The notes beneath the pieces are model-generated. The model searched no databases and had not been told where the DNA came from. It saw only the letters and a program-made list of their open reading frames with translations. Position numbers and translations under genes: made by a program. A stretch of DNA of 32,901 nt from a virus, in the IMG/VR virus record IMGVR_UViG_3300048550_000213, positions 1 through 32,901 of that record. One strand, 5' to 3'. Shown here piece after piece: positions 24,801-31,051 of the stretch. Position 1 is the first letter of the stretch, and every line of letters begins with the position of its first letter.

Positions 24801-25483
24801 CACACCAAAGATTTGAAGAAACCTTTGAATACTTTGAAGACCATCTTGACGACGAACTTGATCGCCTTGCCGCCAAATAGTTTCTTGAATGCTAAGAATC
24901 CTGTTCCTAATGCAATCAAGAACAATCCACCCTTCAGGATCTCCTTCCAGAAAGGCATCTCAGTAAACTTAGCAATCAAATCTAGGGTAGTCATTACGAT
25001 ACCCGTAGTCACATTGAATAGGAACTTACCTACACCAATGATACCTGCAATAATTTTTTGTAACTTCTCACGATTCTCTTCCTTGCTCATCCACTTCATC
25101 AGTGGAACTAGAACAAATAATTTGAACAACCCACCGAGTAGATCTAGGATACTACCAGCACCCTTTGCTACTAGTGCTGCAATACCACCGAGAACCATAC
25201 CACCGAATGGATCTCTTTTCTTTTTCTGTACTCCAGGTTTATCTCTTCTCTGATTATCCTTTTCAATTTTCTGCTGTCGTATAAAGTTCTGTGCAGATAT
25301 ATTTTTGAACTTTTCAAACTCAGAAGCAATAGCATTGACAGAAGTGCCTAAGTTATTGAGACCTTCAACAACTTTATCATTACCTACCGAAACTATTCCA
25401 GGTTGACTTTCAACCCTTCCTACAAATTTGTAGAAATTGATCTTTTGCTTACGCTTTTCCTTATTGACTTTTTGATCTGCCAT
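21869..25483 (-). CDS. Large tape-measure/hub protein with cysteine peptidase and GH24 lysozyme domains
   Basis: This is a 1204-residue protein starting at the ATG at 25483 (TGATG overlap with the upstream gene; the frame opens at a TTG one codon earlier, which I discount). Residues about 90-270 are hydrophobic helices including LMKWMSKEENREKLQK, which matches the neighbour protein. Residues about 560-700 form a C39/papain-like peptidase: C580 in DSQCFSTSAAM, H662 in GHMVAGIGY, D678 in NDPYG. Residues about 845-1000 are a GH24 (T4-type) lysozyme: E853 in YEGLRLKAYAD, D862, and T871 in PTIGIG. Between these are Gly-rich linkers such as ATGGSLRGFANGG. It probably sits in or next to the tail tube and cuts the host wall after contraction. 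T4 has GH24 on gp5; here it is on this protein. Confidence 0.85.
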   Translation of the reverse strand: MADQKVNKEKRKQKINFYKFVGRVESQPGIVSVGNDKVVEGLNNLGTSVNAIASEFEKFKNISAQNFIRQQKIEKDNQRRDKPGVQKKKRDPFGGMVLGGIAALVAKGAGSILDLLGGLFKLFVLVPLMKWMSKEENREKLQKIIAGIIGVGKFLFNVTTGIVMTTLDLIAKFTEMPFWKEILKGGLFLIALGTGFLAFKKLFGGKAIKFVVKMVFKVFKGFFKSLVWFSKKLLKLATSKGLRRGLGKLFGSKAGKALLFSGAIVGTGMALDAMNNDGVTGKDLQQAEEDLTDQEDEQESEIAGLSPEIQSKLDQLTSAFGLATTAAAGDTRAGGPAESVGTTQEPTAPTGQNAGSPQPAPEPPKNLQEYAGQQVGNIGRGVQEAIKDPRQAATNLKEGAISAFNSAQAGFGNILGGRSFFDQGEQATAMPKMATGGSLRGFANGGIIQGPQTGYPVSLDGGQSTSFIGHGTEMVYSKPGGSAFVVPYDTPATRGNKGLTARRNSEAQHAGFFSNGGPLGRTLKASGGAEIPAEKIAEGQSKNTEEKAPPAGGGKILSVPYFNQRSNKTDALGTGGDSQCFSTSAAMVVSAILGKNVMPDEYNKVRSQHGKSTSMGAHPPAMKKFGVPASGGDFGSYKAYKSAINAGKPVVLGLQHNSGSGHMVAGIGYRGNDIVVNDPYGKLNPTPKGGWAQSNLTSASDTKGKGVVYPKSLMDGIWVDRGPGTGRIVVPGKGGVAPGGSINSDVQTTSETSQDGGTNSTGADVKPKESVESLLANLGNLLLKGAHAVDGNKKYTGGKLSAATFGGTEDGSTAGPGTEAGTRDSATGELAGGSTSVSGGFDKKFAALLGNYEGLRLKAYADANYGWEIPTIGIGATYYPEGFRKSGKVQKGDTITDDEAYWIKSKHIIEHRKRLTDEVGSDYNKAPNRVKAGLESVVFNYGSLSGAGIKDTVKQSLSSGNYAPVIDAYRTRLASHNGGINNWRRNDEAGVMETGTSKRAGISFASHGGPIKLVKSLSAGGTQQSPAFKKQFQQQMMQLKHQRDYIRAAMSSPVGPKSLGMFKDPRTGGLVSAANLENQYRAYKQKERSLERLVKGGSPEPKGEVVPANIKPPTVQPRQVQLQTNNVATAKSAVKTKQKTGAAAAIAQTSQQNQAAQKQVQAMSKPIPDKPVKVPIPKGGDGGRLSSDDIYNYRPGFGLFAGGF

Positions 25484-28400
25484 CAATAATTCTCAAACCT
25501 GATTGAGTGATCGGCCTTTCCAGTAACTGTAGCAATTACTCTGGTGCCCCGTGTTCTATTTATTGGCATTGGAATGACCTTTGGTATTGGAATGACTACC
25601 AAATCTTCCTCTTCCTTCTCATGAATAGCAGCAACAGACTGAGATGCTTTAGCAATACTATTTACTCTACCACCACCAGACATTTTTGCTAAGAAACTCT
25701 TAGCATATTTTATTCTAGGTCCATCATGTGCTACACCTGCACGTTCCCAGGTTTTACGGAAATCTACTGTAGCATTTGCAACGTCAGTCTTTTTCTTGAA
25801 CTCTCCCCAAGATCCAGATGTGCCAGTACCTTTCTTGATAAATCCACCGTTACCTGCCATCAACTCAGACATCAGGAACTTGTAGTTGTCTGCATTACTT
25901 GGGATCTTATTATAGTCACCACCATAAGAAGCGATGAACTTATCATATCTATCACCAGGTGCAGAGTTAGTCCACTGTGCCCATCCATATCCCTTTCTAA
26001 CTGTACCTTGAGGCCATGGTTTACTGTTCTTACCAAAAGGTCCACCTTCTCTGATACCAGGTATAAATCCAGCAGATTCATGTGCCATGTTACCAGAGAT
26101 CGCAGCTGCTGCTTGTTTAGTAGCACCAGTGTCACTCATAATCTTTTTAGAAATGTCAACACCTTTTGCAGTGACACTACCATTGACTGCTAATGTTCCA
26201 GGATCACCTGTATATCCACCTCCACTACTAATACTATTACCTGAATCACTGTCAGTGGTAGAAGCGGCTGATTTATCTGGTGGTGTAGGAGGTGTTAGAG
26301 CATTAGGGAACAATGATTTCATTACTCCCAGTAATATAGTTGCAGCACCACCAGTAGGATCTGCTGCTTTCAATACCTTCATACCAATTTCAGTTGGAGG
26401 TGGAGGACTTGCTTTTTTATCTAAGTCCTTCTGCTTCTCAACTGTCTCGGATGTTCTTTTATGAACAGGTTGCTGCTTTAGGAGTGCTGCTTCAGATGCA
26501 GCAACAACTCGTTTTTCAACTTCTGCATGGGAAAGACCTTCTGCCCTTGCTTCTGTCCTTGCTTTCTGTGCTGCTTGCCATACTACCAAGTTAGAAGAAC
26601 CAGTCTTGGTAGGATCAAGTACAGATCCACCCATAGACATCTTCACATTACGAACTAAACCACCTGCAGATCTCTCTGGTACATCATCCTCTGGAGTTGC
26701 AGCATTTAGTTTTTTCTCATCCACATTGAATGCATCCATAAATGATACATCTTGTTTGGGAATGCCAATAACATCAGCAAGTTTATCTGCTAACCATTCT
26801 CCACCCCATTGTGTAGCACCAGTGACAACACCAGCAAGGATAGCAGCACCAATACCACCAGTACCAGCACCAATAGCACCCAAGATAGCAGTACCAGCAA
26901 CCAAACCTGCAATAGAACCAGCAAGTTTTAGTGCAACACGACGAGGATCTTGACCCGCCTTCAATTCCATTGCAGCAAACAATGTCTCGACAATAATGTC
27001 TAGAGGACCAATTTTGAATGGCGCTGCATCAAGAGCGTTCTTTGTACCTTGGACTGCAGGTTTTGCTATATTTACAAACTTCTTGAAGAGACCTTCTCCA
27101 CCTTCTTTTCCTGCCTTACCTTTGAATTTATCAATAAAGAACTTGGTAACAGGGTTCCCTTCAATTAGATCTTTTGCAGTAGCCTTCAGTGGTGCTAGAA
27201 ATTTATCAACAACAAACTCTTTTCCTTTTGCAGCAAGGTTTGTAATATTATCACTTAGTTTATTCCAGTTAGTAGAAACTGTTTGTGGGAATTCTTGTAT
27301 TCCCTTCAGGAAACTCTCTAGACCCTCCTTATAACTTTTGTATTTGTCAATGGCGAATTCACTAGTGATGTCCCATGCACCCTTAGCAACATCAATTCCC
27401 TGCCCAACTTTCTGACCGAACTTGGTATTAGAAAACCACTTTAGGAGATCACTACCACCTTGGGCAACAGGATCAATAAATCTTTTCCTTGCCGCGTCTC
27501 TAGTTTCTGATAATGCTTGCCTAGGATCTGCTCTAAATCCTTCTACTATATCAAATGCCTTTTTACCAGCATTTTGTAGTGGTTTTGTGAGTTCATCAGC
27601 ACGGGTGAGTAATCCTTCACCACCCTTTTTGATGACATCTAATCCATCTGTCAATCGTTTTAGTACACTAGGCGGCAAACTGTTCTTGAATGCCTCAACT
27701 GCAGCTGCAACTGCCTTTGCAATCTTAGGTTTGACTACATTTTTGAAAAAGTTTGCACCCCATCTAGCAATCTTTGCTGCAAGATCACTAATGAATGTGC
27801 CAACAATACTGAATACAAGTAAAACTTTCTTCAACCAACGTCCTTTCAGACGTTTGAACATGATCCTAACTCTTTGTCTTAGTTTTCCTAACCAAGTCTT
27901 ATTTTTTAGTTTGTTGCCAGGTTTGTTTGGTCCATCTGCATCAGGTTTACTACGATCTAAACCACCACCATCATCTGATGACATCATTCCTAGAAGATCT
28001 AGGATACCACCCATCAAACTGAATGGGTTCAGGAACATCGCTAAACCCTTGAGAGCAAGGAATCCTACCAGAAGTTGACCGAATCCCATTATGGATTCCC
28101 AGACCCCTCCCAGGTCCCCCTTCATGATCTTACTAATACCACCGAACAGTCCTGCTAGACCGTCCATAAGATTAGTTACACCAAATGTACCCCATTTCCA
28201 TAGGAAATCAAAGATTACTTTGGTAAACTCTACAAGTTTCTTTACTTTTTCTTGATTTTTTTCATCTGAAAACCATTTCATGATGCCAATAATGGCAGCA
28301 AACTTGATGAATGGTGATATCAGATTCCAGATAGGTGTCAGCAATTGCTGCAAAAAACTACCTTTCTTCTTTAGTTTCTTATCCTTCTTCCCTACTTCCT

Positions 28401-28728
28401 TACCAACTTTCTTTTCATCTATAGGTTTGACTGCAGCACCACGCTCTTGACTTGCTTCTTTTTGGTCAAGTTGTCTGTCTCTATCTGCTCTACGTTCTTC
28501 AACCTCTTTACTTCTTAGAGATATTGCACGAACTTCCTCAATAGATGTCAGTCCTCGGATTGAATTGTAAATACTATCCGTTGCTGCACCAAGTCTATTG
28601 ATGCCAAGAACAATCTTACCGCTAGGCAGTTTTTTGGCGTTCGGCGTTTTCACGCCACTAGACTTCAAGGTCTCCTTATCCTTGGAAGTAAGACTTGGGT
28701 TTACAAATTTGTAACCTAGCTTTGCCAT
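25483..28728 (-). CDS. Large tape-measure-like hub protein with tail lysozyme domain
   Basis: This is a 1081-residue protein in the place of T4 gp29 (tape measure). Residues 1-130 are charged, with KKVGKEVGKKDKKLKKK. Residues about 135-260 are hydrophobic helices containing GIMKWFSDEKNQEKVKK, clearly related to the block in the next gene. Long amphipathic helices follow (about 330-600), then a small-residue hydrophobic segment near 625-660 (VAGTAILGAIGAGTGGIGAA). Residues about 860-1020 match the phage tail lysozyme (Phage_lysozyme2) type: AAAAISGNMAHESAGF with E884 as the likely acid, then GYGWAQWT. The start overlaps the stop of the frameshift frame by one base, as is usual for a chaperone followed by a tape measure. 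Which of the two paralogues sets tail length is unclear. Confidence 0.85.
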   Translation of the reverse strand: MAKLGYKFVNPSLTSKDKETLKSSGVKTPNAKKLPSGKIVLGINRLGAATDSIYNSIRGLTSIEEVRAISLRSKEVEERRADRDRQLDQKEASQERGAAVKPIDEKKVGKEVGKKDKKLKKKGSFLQQLLTPIWNLISPFIKFAAIIGIMKWFSDEKNQEKVKKLVEFTKVIFDFLWKWGTFGVTNLMDGLAGLFGGISKIMKGDLGGVWESIMGFGQLLVGFLALKGLAMFLNPFSLMGGILDLLGMMSSDDGGGLDRSKPDADGPNKPGNKLKNKTWLGKLRQRVRIMFKRLKGRWLKKVLLVFSIVGTFISDLAAKIARWGANFFKNVVKPKIAKAVAAAVEAFKNSLPPSVLKRLTDGLDVIKKGGEGLLTRADELTKPLQNAGKKAFDIVEGFRADPRQALSETRDAARKRFIDPVAQGGSDLLKWFSNTKFGQKVGQGIDVAKGAWDITSEFAIDKYKSYKEGLESFLKGIQEFPQTVSTNWNKLSDNITNLAAKGKEFVVDKFLAPLKATAKDLIEGNPVTKFFIDKFKGKAGKEGGEGLFKKFVNIAKPAVQGTKNALDAAPFKIGPLDIIVETLFAAMELKAGQDPRRVALKLAGSIAGLVAGTAILGAIGAGTGGIGAAILAGVVTGATQWGGEWLADKLADVIGIPKQDVSFMDAFNVDEKKLNAATPEDDVPERSAGGLVRNVKMSMGGSVLDPTKTGSSNLVVWQAAQKARTEARAEGLSHAEVEKRVVAASEAALLKQQPVHKRTSETVEKQKDLDKKASPPPPTEIGMKVLKAADPTGGAATILLGVMKSLFPNALTPPTPPDKSAASTTDSDSGNSISSGGGYTGDPGTLAVNGSVTAKGVDISKKIMSDTGATKQAAAAISGNMAHESAGFIPGIREGGPFGKNSKPWPQGTVRKGYGWAQWTNSAPGDRYDKFIASYGGDYNKIPSNADNYKFLMSELMAGNGGFIKKGTGTSGSWGEFKKKTDVANATVDFRKTWERAGVAHDGPRIKYAKSFLAKMSGGGRVNSIAKASQSVAAIHEKEEEDLVVIPIPKVIPMPINRTRGTRVIATVTGKADHSIRFENY

Positions 28729-28919
28729 TATCGTCCGCGTGATTGTTCCTTATAACGACGTTCTTCCTCCTTCAAATATTCCATGAGCATCTGGATATAA
28801 ATATCACGTTCCCAAGGAATCATATTTTCTATACAGTCAAGAGACCATTTATGATATTGTACTAGCGCGAAGTTAGTTTCATAATAGTTTTTTAGACTAT
28901 TATGTAACAACGCTACCCG
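28728..28919 (-). CDS. -1 frame extension of the tail chaperone (GT-type), likely made by frameshifting
   Basis: This 63-codon stretch lies in the -1 frame relative to the gp26/gp51-like gene. It has no ATG, only a TTG at 28910 without a ribosome-binding site. The frame is open backwards through the slippery site. The peptide (residues like HKWSLDCIENMIPWERDIYIQMLMEYLKEEE) resembles the T part of tail chaperone fusions such as lambda gpGT. The predicted product is 238 residues of the upstream protein plus 63 residues, 301 in all, formed by reading base 28919 twice. It ends one base inside the tape-measure-like gene. It is possible that it is instead started at the TTG as a separate 60-residue protein. 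Confidence 0.78.
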   Translation of the reverse strand, partial: RVALLHNSLKNYYETNFALVQYHKWSLDCIENMIPWERDIYIQMLMEYLKEEERRYKEQSRGR

Positions 28920-28925
28920 AAAAAA
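28880..28925 (-). promoter_or_regulatory. -1 programmed frameshift signal: slippery heptamer and hairpin
   Basis: On the minus strand T TTT TTC (28925-28919) is a perfect slippery heptamer in the correct phase (zero-frame codons TCT TTT TTC). The zero-frame stop TAG comes two codons later (28915-28913). Fourteen bases after the heptamer there is a perfect nine-base inverted repeat (28904-28896 and 28888-28880) with a seven-base loop. The spacer is longer than the usual 5-9 bases, so the stem may be only part of the signal. Confidence 0.78.
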
Positions 28926-29632
28926 GACGCTAGTCCCTCCAGGGTCACCGTAGAAGTCACATTAGTATTGGGGTTGACAACTTCAACGTCATGCATCAGT
29001 TTAGGCATGGTTTCAAAGAACTTTTGTACCTTCTGAAACTGTTCAGAAGTCAGTTGCTCAAGAAACTCAATCTTTTCTTGCTTGGTAGAATCAGAACCAG
29101 GATAGACTTGATTCTCATCATAAATGTTATCAATACAATCAGATGCAAGGTCAAAGACTTGAGTGATCTCGTCTCGCTCATCATCACCAGTAATATTCAT
29201 CTTGACAAAGGTGTCCAAGGAAGGATACCTCATAACCATACCCATAGTATCAGATAGTTTGATAGTCTTATCGTGCTCATCATCTTCTGAGATTTCAATT
29301 GCAGCAAGATTGATCTCAACTTGCACTTCAGTTTCACCATCGTCGGGTGCAGTCAGAAGAACCTTAGATGATTCACCAACAGACTTAGAACGAATCTTCA
29401 AGAAGATGTATTCAATGTCAAACGTTGGCAAAGAATCAATAGGAACTGTAATATTAGTACAGTCTTTGATGATCTGTTTGATAGTTTCAATCGTACTATT
29501 TTCATCTGATGTTTCCATCGCCATCAGTAAGAGTTTCTCTTCTTTCACAAGAAATGGTCTAAACTTTATGTTTTTACCAGTCGAAGGAAGTTTCAAAGTA
29601 TACTGTGGAGTAGCAATCTTTGGTAATGCCAT
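28913..29632 (-). CDS. 26: Baseplate/tail assembly chaperone, gp26/gp51-like
   Basis: This is a 239-residue protein. The N-terminal part (TLKLPSTGKNIKFRPFLVKEEKLLLMAMET) is the signature of the T4 gp26/gp51 baseplate family, followed by IIKDC, FDIEYIFLKIRSKSVGE and an acidic beta-helix region. In T4 these proteins help assemble the hub. Here the gene sits just before the tape-measure-like genes, and its last codons carry a -1 frameshift signal, so it behaves as a tail-assembly chaperone of the lambda G/GT kind. The late promoter at 29661-29655 lies 23 bases upstream. There is no strong ribosome-binding site. Cyanophage versions are usually named gp26; gp51 would be equally possible. Confidence 0.88.
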   Translation of the reverse strand: MALPKIATPQYTLKLPSTGKNIKFRPFLVKEEKLLLMAMETSDENSTIETIKQIIKDCTNITVPIDSLPTFDIEYIFLKIRSKSVGESSKVLLTAPDDGETEVQVEINLAAIEISEDDEHDKTIKLSDTMGMVMRYPSLDTFVKMNITGDDERDEITQVFDLASDCIDNIYDENQVYPGSDSTKQEKIEFLEQLTSEQFQKVQKFFETMPKLMHDVEVVNPNTNVTSTVTLEGLASFFG

Positions 29633-29654
29633 AGTGTAATCAATTCAGTAATTG

Positions 29655-29661
29655 TATTTAG
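29655..29661 (-). promoter_or_regulatory. Late promoter (CTAAATA) for the chaperone and tape-measure operon
   Basis: CTAAATA on the minus strand, 23 bases before the ATG at 29632. Directly upstream lies the second copy of the hairpin repeat, with an intervening GACC..TATA.G.TTTTT stretch like that of the gp5 promoter. Confidence 0.75.
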
Positions 29662-29683
29662 TAAAAATCTATAGGGGTCAAAA

Positions 29684-29712
29684 TTTTGGCGGAGTTTTTT
29701 TCCGCCCTTTTT
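29684..29712. repeat. Hairpin repeat, copy B (gp54-like/gp26-like boundary)
   Basis: Identical over 29 bases to 19312-19340. The stem is GGCGGA (29688-29693) with TCCGCC (29701-29706) and a seven-base loop, followed on the plus strand by CTTTTTT. It comes 13 bases after the stop codon of the gp54-like gene and before the late promoter at 29661-29655. Confidence 0.7.
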
Positions 29713-29725
29713 TGGAATAAAAAAG

Positions 29726-30589
29726 TCAATTTCGATCTCGGTTTCGTTTCCTTCTCTCCCTCCTATTTCTCTTAGACTTATTAGATCTAGGTCCTTTGTT
29801 TTTATTGTTTGACTTACGCTGACTACGTGTTCGGTCCTTTATTTTCTTATTCTTTTTGGTCTTCCCACCAAATTTAGGATCAGCATAGAATCTATAGCGT
29901 TCATATGCAAAGGTAACATCCAATGTTACTAGTTCACCAGGGTTATTAGTGAACTGTAAGGTGCCAACAGATTTAGGGAACACATTATACATGTGCCACA
30001 TACCTACAACTTTGTTGTACTTAGGCCATGACCTTTCATCACCACCTGCACGCTCATATACTTTCCTGTCTGCAGGAATTATATCTCTTTGACTTCCACG
30101 TTCAAACTTATAGATGAAGAATAATGGAGCAACATACTCATTATAGTAATCAACATACTGGTTGGCATCGTTTGCCATGATGGACATCCATCTTTCAAAC
30201 ACCAATAGGTTGACGTATGATCTAGGAATCAAAAACTGTACACTGATCTCAGAGAATGTACTACCAGTTGCATAACTAATCTCAGATCCGACTGCTCGGT
30301 ATGAACCAGTCGTAACTTGTTTTGTTGGTGTATTGACCTCGTTTGCATACAGAGAAAAGATTCTCATGTGATCAATATACTTATCCTTGAACAAACCCCC
30401 ATGCAATCCACCTTGACCAAGACCACCCGATAGTGCTCTAGGATAGGTCATTTGAAAATGCCAGAGTTGTGAAGTAGATACTCCATACTTCTCAGGTCCC
30501 ATGACATGGGACATAAAGTTCTGTAGAGATCCACCAAGTGTAGACTCTGCTGCTTCAGCTGATGATCTAAATCGATTTATCTGTGGCAT
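29726..30589 (-). CDS. 54: Tail-tube initiator-like protein (gp54/gp19 fold) with polybasic tail
   Basis: This is a 287-residue protein. Residues about 40-240 have the pattern of the T4 tube-type fold: TPTKQVTTG, ISVQFLIPRSYVNLLVFERW, a helical part, then GTLQFTNNPGELVTLDVTFAYERYRF, whose last block is like the DVTFAYR end of T4 gp54. T4 gp54 caps the baseplate and starts tube growth. The last 45 residues (about 243-287) hold about 24 Arg or Lys with only three acidic residues and have no T4 counterpart. The start overlaps the gp4-like stop as TAATG. The gp54 name is my best guess; it could be another tube-like baseplate protein. Confidence 0.75.
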   Translation of the reverse strand: MPQINRFRSSAEAAESTLGGSLQNFMSHVMGPEKYGVSTSQLWHFQMTYPRALSGGLGQGGLHGGLFKDKYIDHMRIFSLYANEVNTPTKQVTTGSYRAVGSEISYATGSTFSEISVQFLIPRSYVNLLVFERWMSIMANDANQYVDYYNEYVAPLFFIYKFERGSQRDIIPADRKVYERAGGDERSWPKYNKVVGMWHMYNVFPKSVGTLQFTNNPGELVTLDVTFAYERYRFYADPKFGGKTKKNKKIKDRTRSQRKSNNKNKGPRSNKSKRNRRERRKRNRDRN

Positions 30590-31011
30590 TAGACTTTGAG
30601 CTCCTTCTCAGTTATCAACATAAACTCCATGGAATTATCATTACAAAATTCTCGTGCTGCTTTCCACTTTGCTTGATTGACAGCGTAAGTTACAACTTCA
30701 TTGATATATCTTTTGGTATGTCTTTTTTGTGTCTTAGGTTCTTGCGTTTGATAAAACGGTTTTACCTCAACCACATACTTACCACGTCCTTTTATTTTCA
30801 CATAAAAATCTGGAAAATATCTGTGCTTCCTTCCATCAGCAGGTGATGTGTATGGAATAAAAAACTCTTCACTGCCCCATTCTAGGACTGACGGTGTAAT
30901 ATCACACCATTTCATAAACTTATATTCCCAAGATGATCTATAAACAATGTTTGTTGTATCACCTTTATACTTCATCGGAAAAGACGGTCGGTACTTTCCC
31001 TGGTATCTCAT
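30589..31011 (-). CDS. 4: Head completion protein, gp4-like nuclease fold
   Basis: This is a 140-residue protein closely following T4 gp4: RYQGKYRPSFPMKYKGD, TNIVYRSSWEYKFMKWCD, VLEWGSEEFFIPYTSPADG, RYFPDFYVK, VVEVKPFYQTQEP, RYINEVVTYAVNQAKWKAA. The spaced PDF and EVKP residues are the PD-(D/E)xK / TnsA-like nuclease motif. T4 gp4 acts on DNA-filled heads before tail joining. I chose the ATG at 31011: it gives an N-terminus like T4 gp4, and it is 26 bases after the late promoter. The frame also opens at an ATG at 31026, but that would leave almost no leader. Confidence 0.9.
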   Translation of the reverse strand: MRYQGKYRPSFPMKYKGDTTNIVYRSSWEYKFMKWCDITPSVLEWGSEEFFIPYTSPADGRKHRYFPDFYVKIKGRGKYVVEVKPFYQTQEPKTQKRHTKRYINEVVTYAVNQAKWKAAREFCNDNSMEFMLITEKELKV

Positions 31012-31013
31012 CA

Positions 31014-31020
31014 CTAAATA
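31014..31020 (+). promoter_or_regulatory. Late promoter (CTAAATA), plus strand, for gp48-gp53
   Basis: CTAAATA on the plus strand, 32 bases before the ATG at 31052. It faces the minus-strand promoter at 31043-31037, so the two late transcripts would start in overlapping DNA. Confidence 0.65.
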
Positions 31021-31036
31021 GTACATAGACTGAAAG

Positions 31037-31043
31037 TATTTAG
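31037..31043 (-). promoter_or_regulatory. Late promoter (CTAAATA), minus strand, for gp4 and gp54-like
   Basis: CTAAATA on the minus strand, 26 bases before the ATG at 31011. The fixed 23-29 base spacing of the other minus-strand late promoters supports this ATG over the one at 31026. Confidence 0.65.
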
Positions 31044-31051
31044 GTTCTCAC

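Noticed and set aside
25484-25486. TTG start for the 1204-residue protein
   Set aside because: The next codon is an ATG that overlaps the upstream stop as TGATG; that is the normal coupling pattern here.
25557-25563. ATAAATA motif inside the end of the 1081-residue gene
   Set aside because: It is about 74 bases before the next start, well outside the 23-32 base spacing of the other late promoters, and the two genes overlap in one operon.
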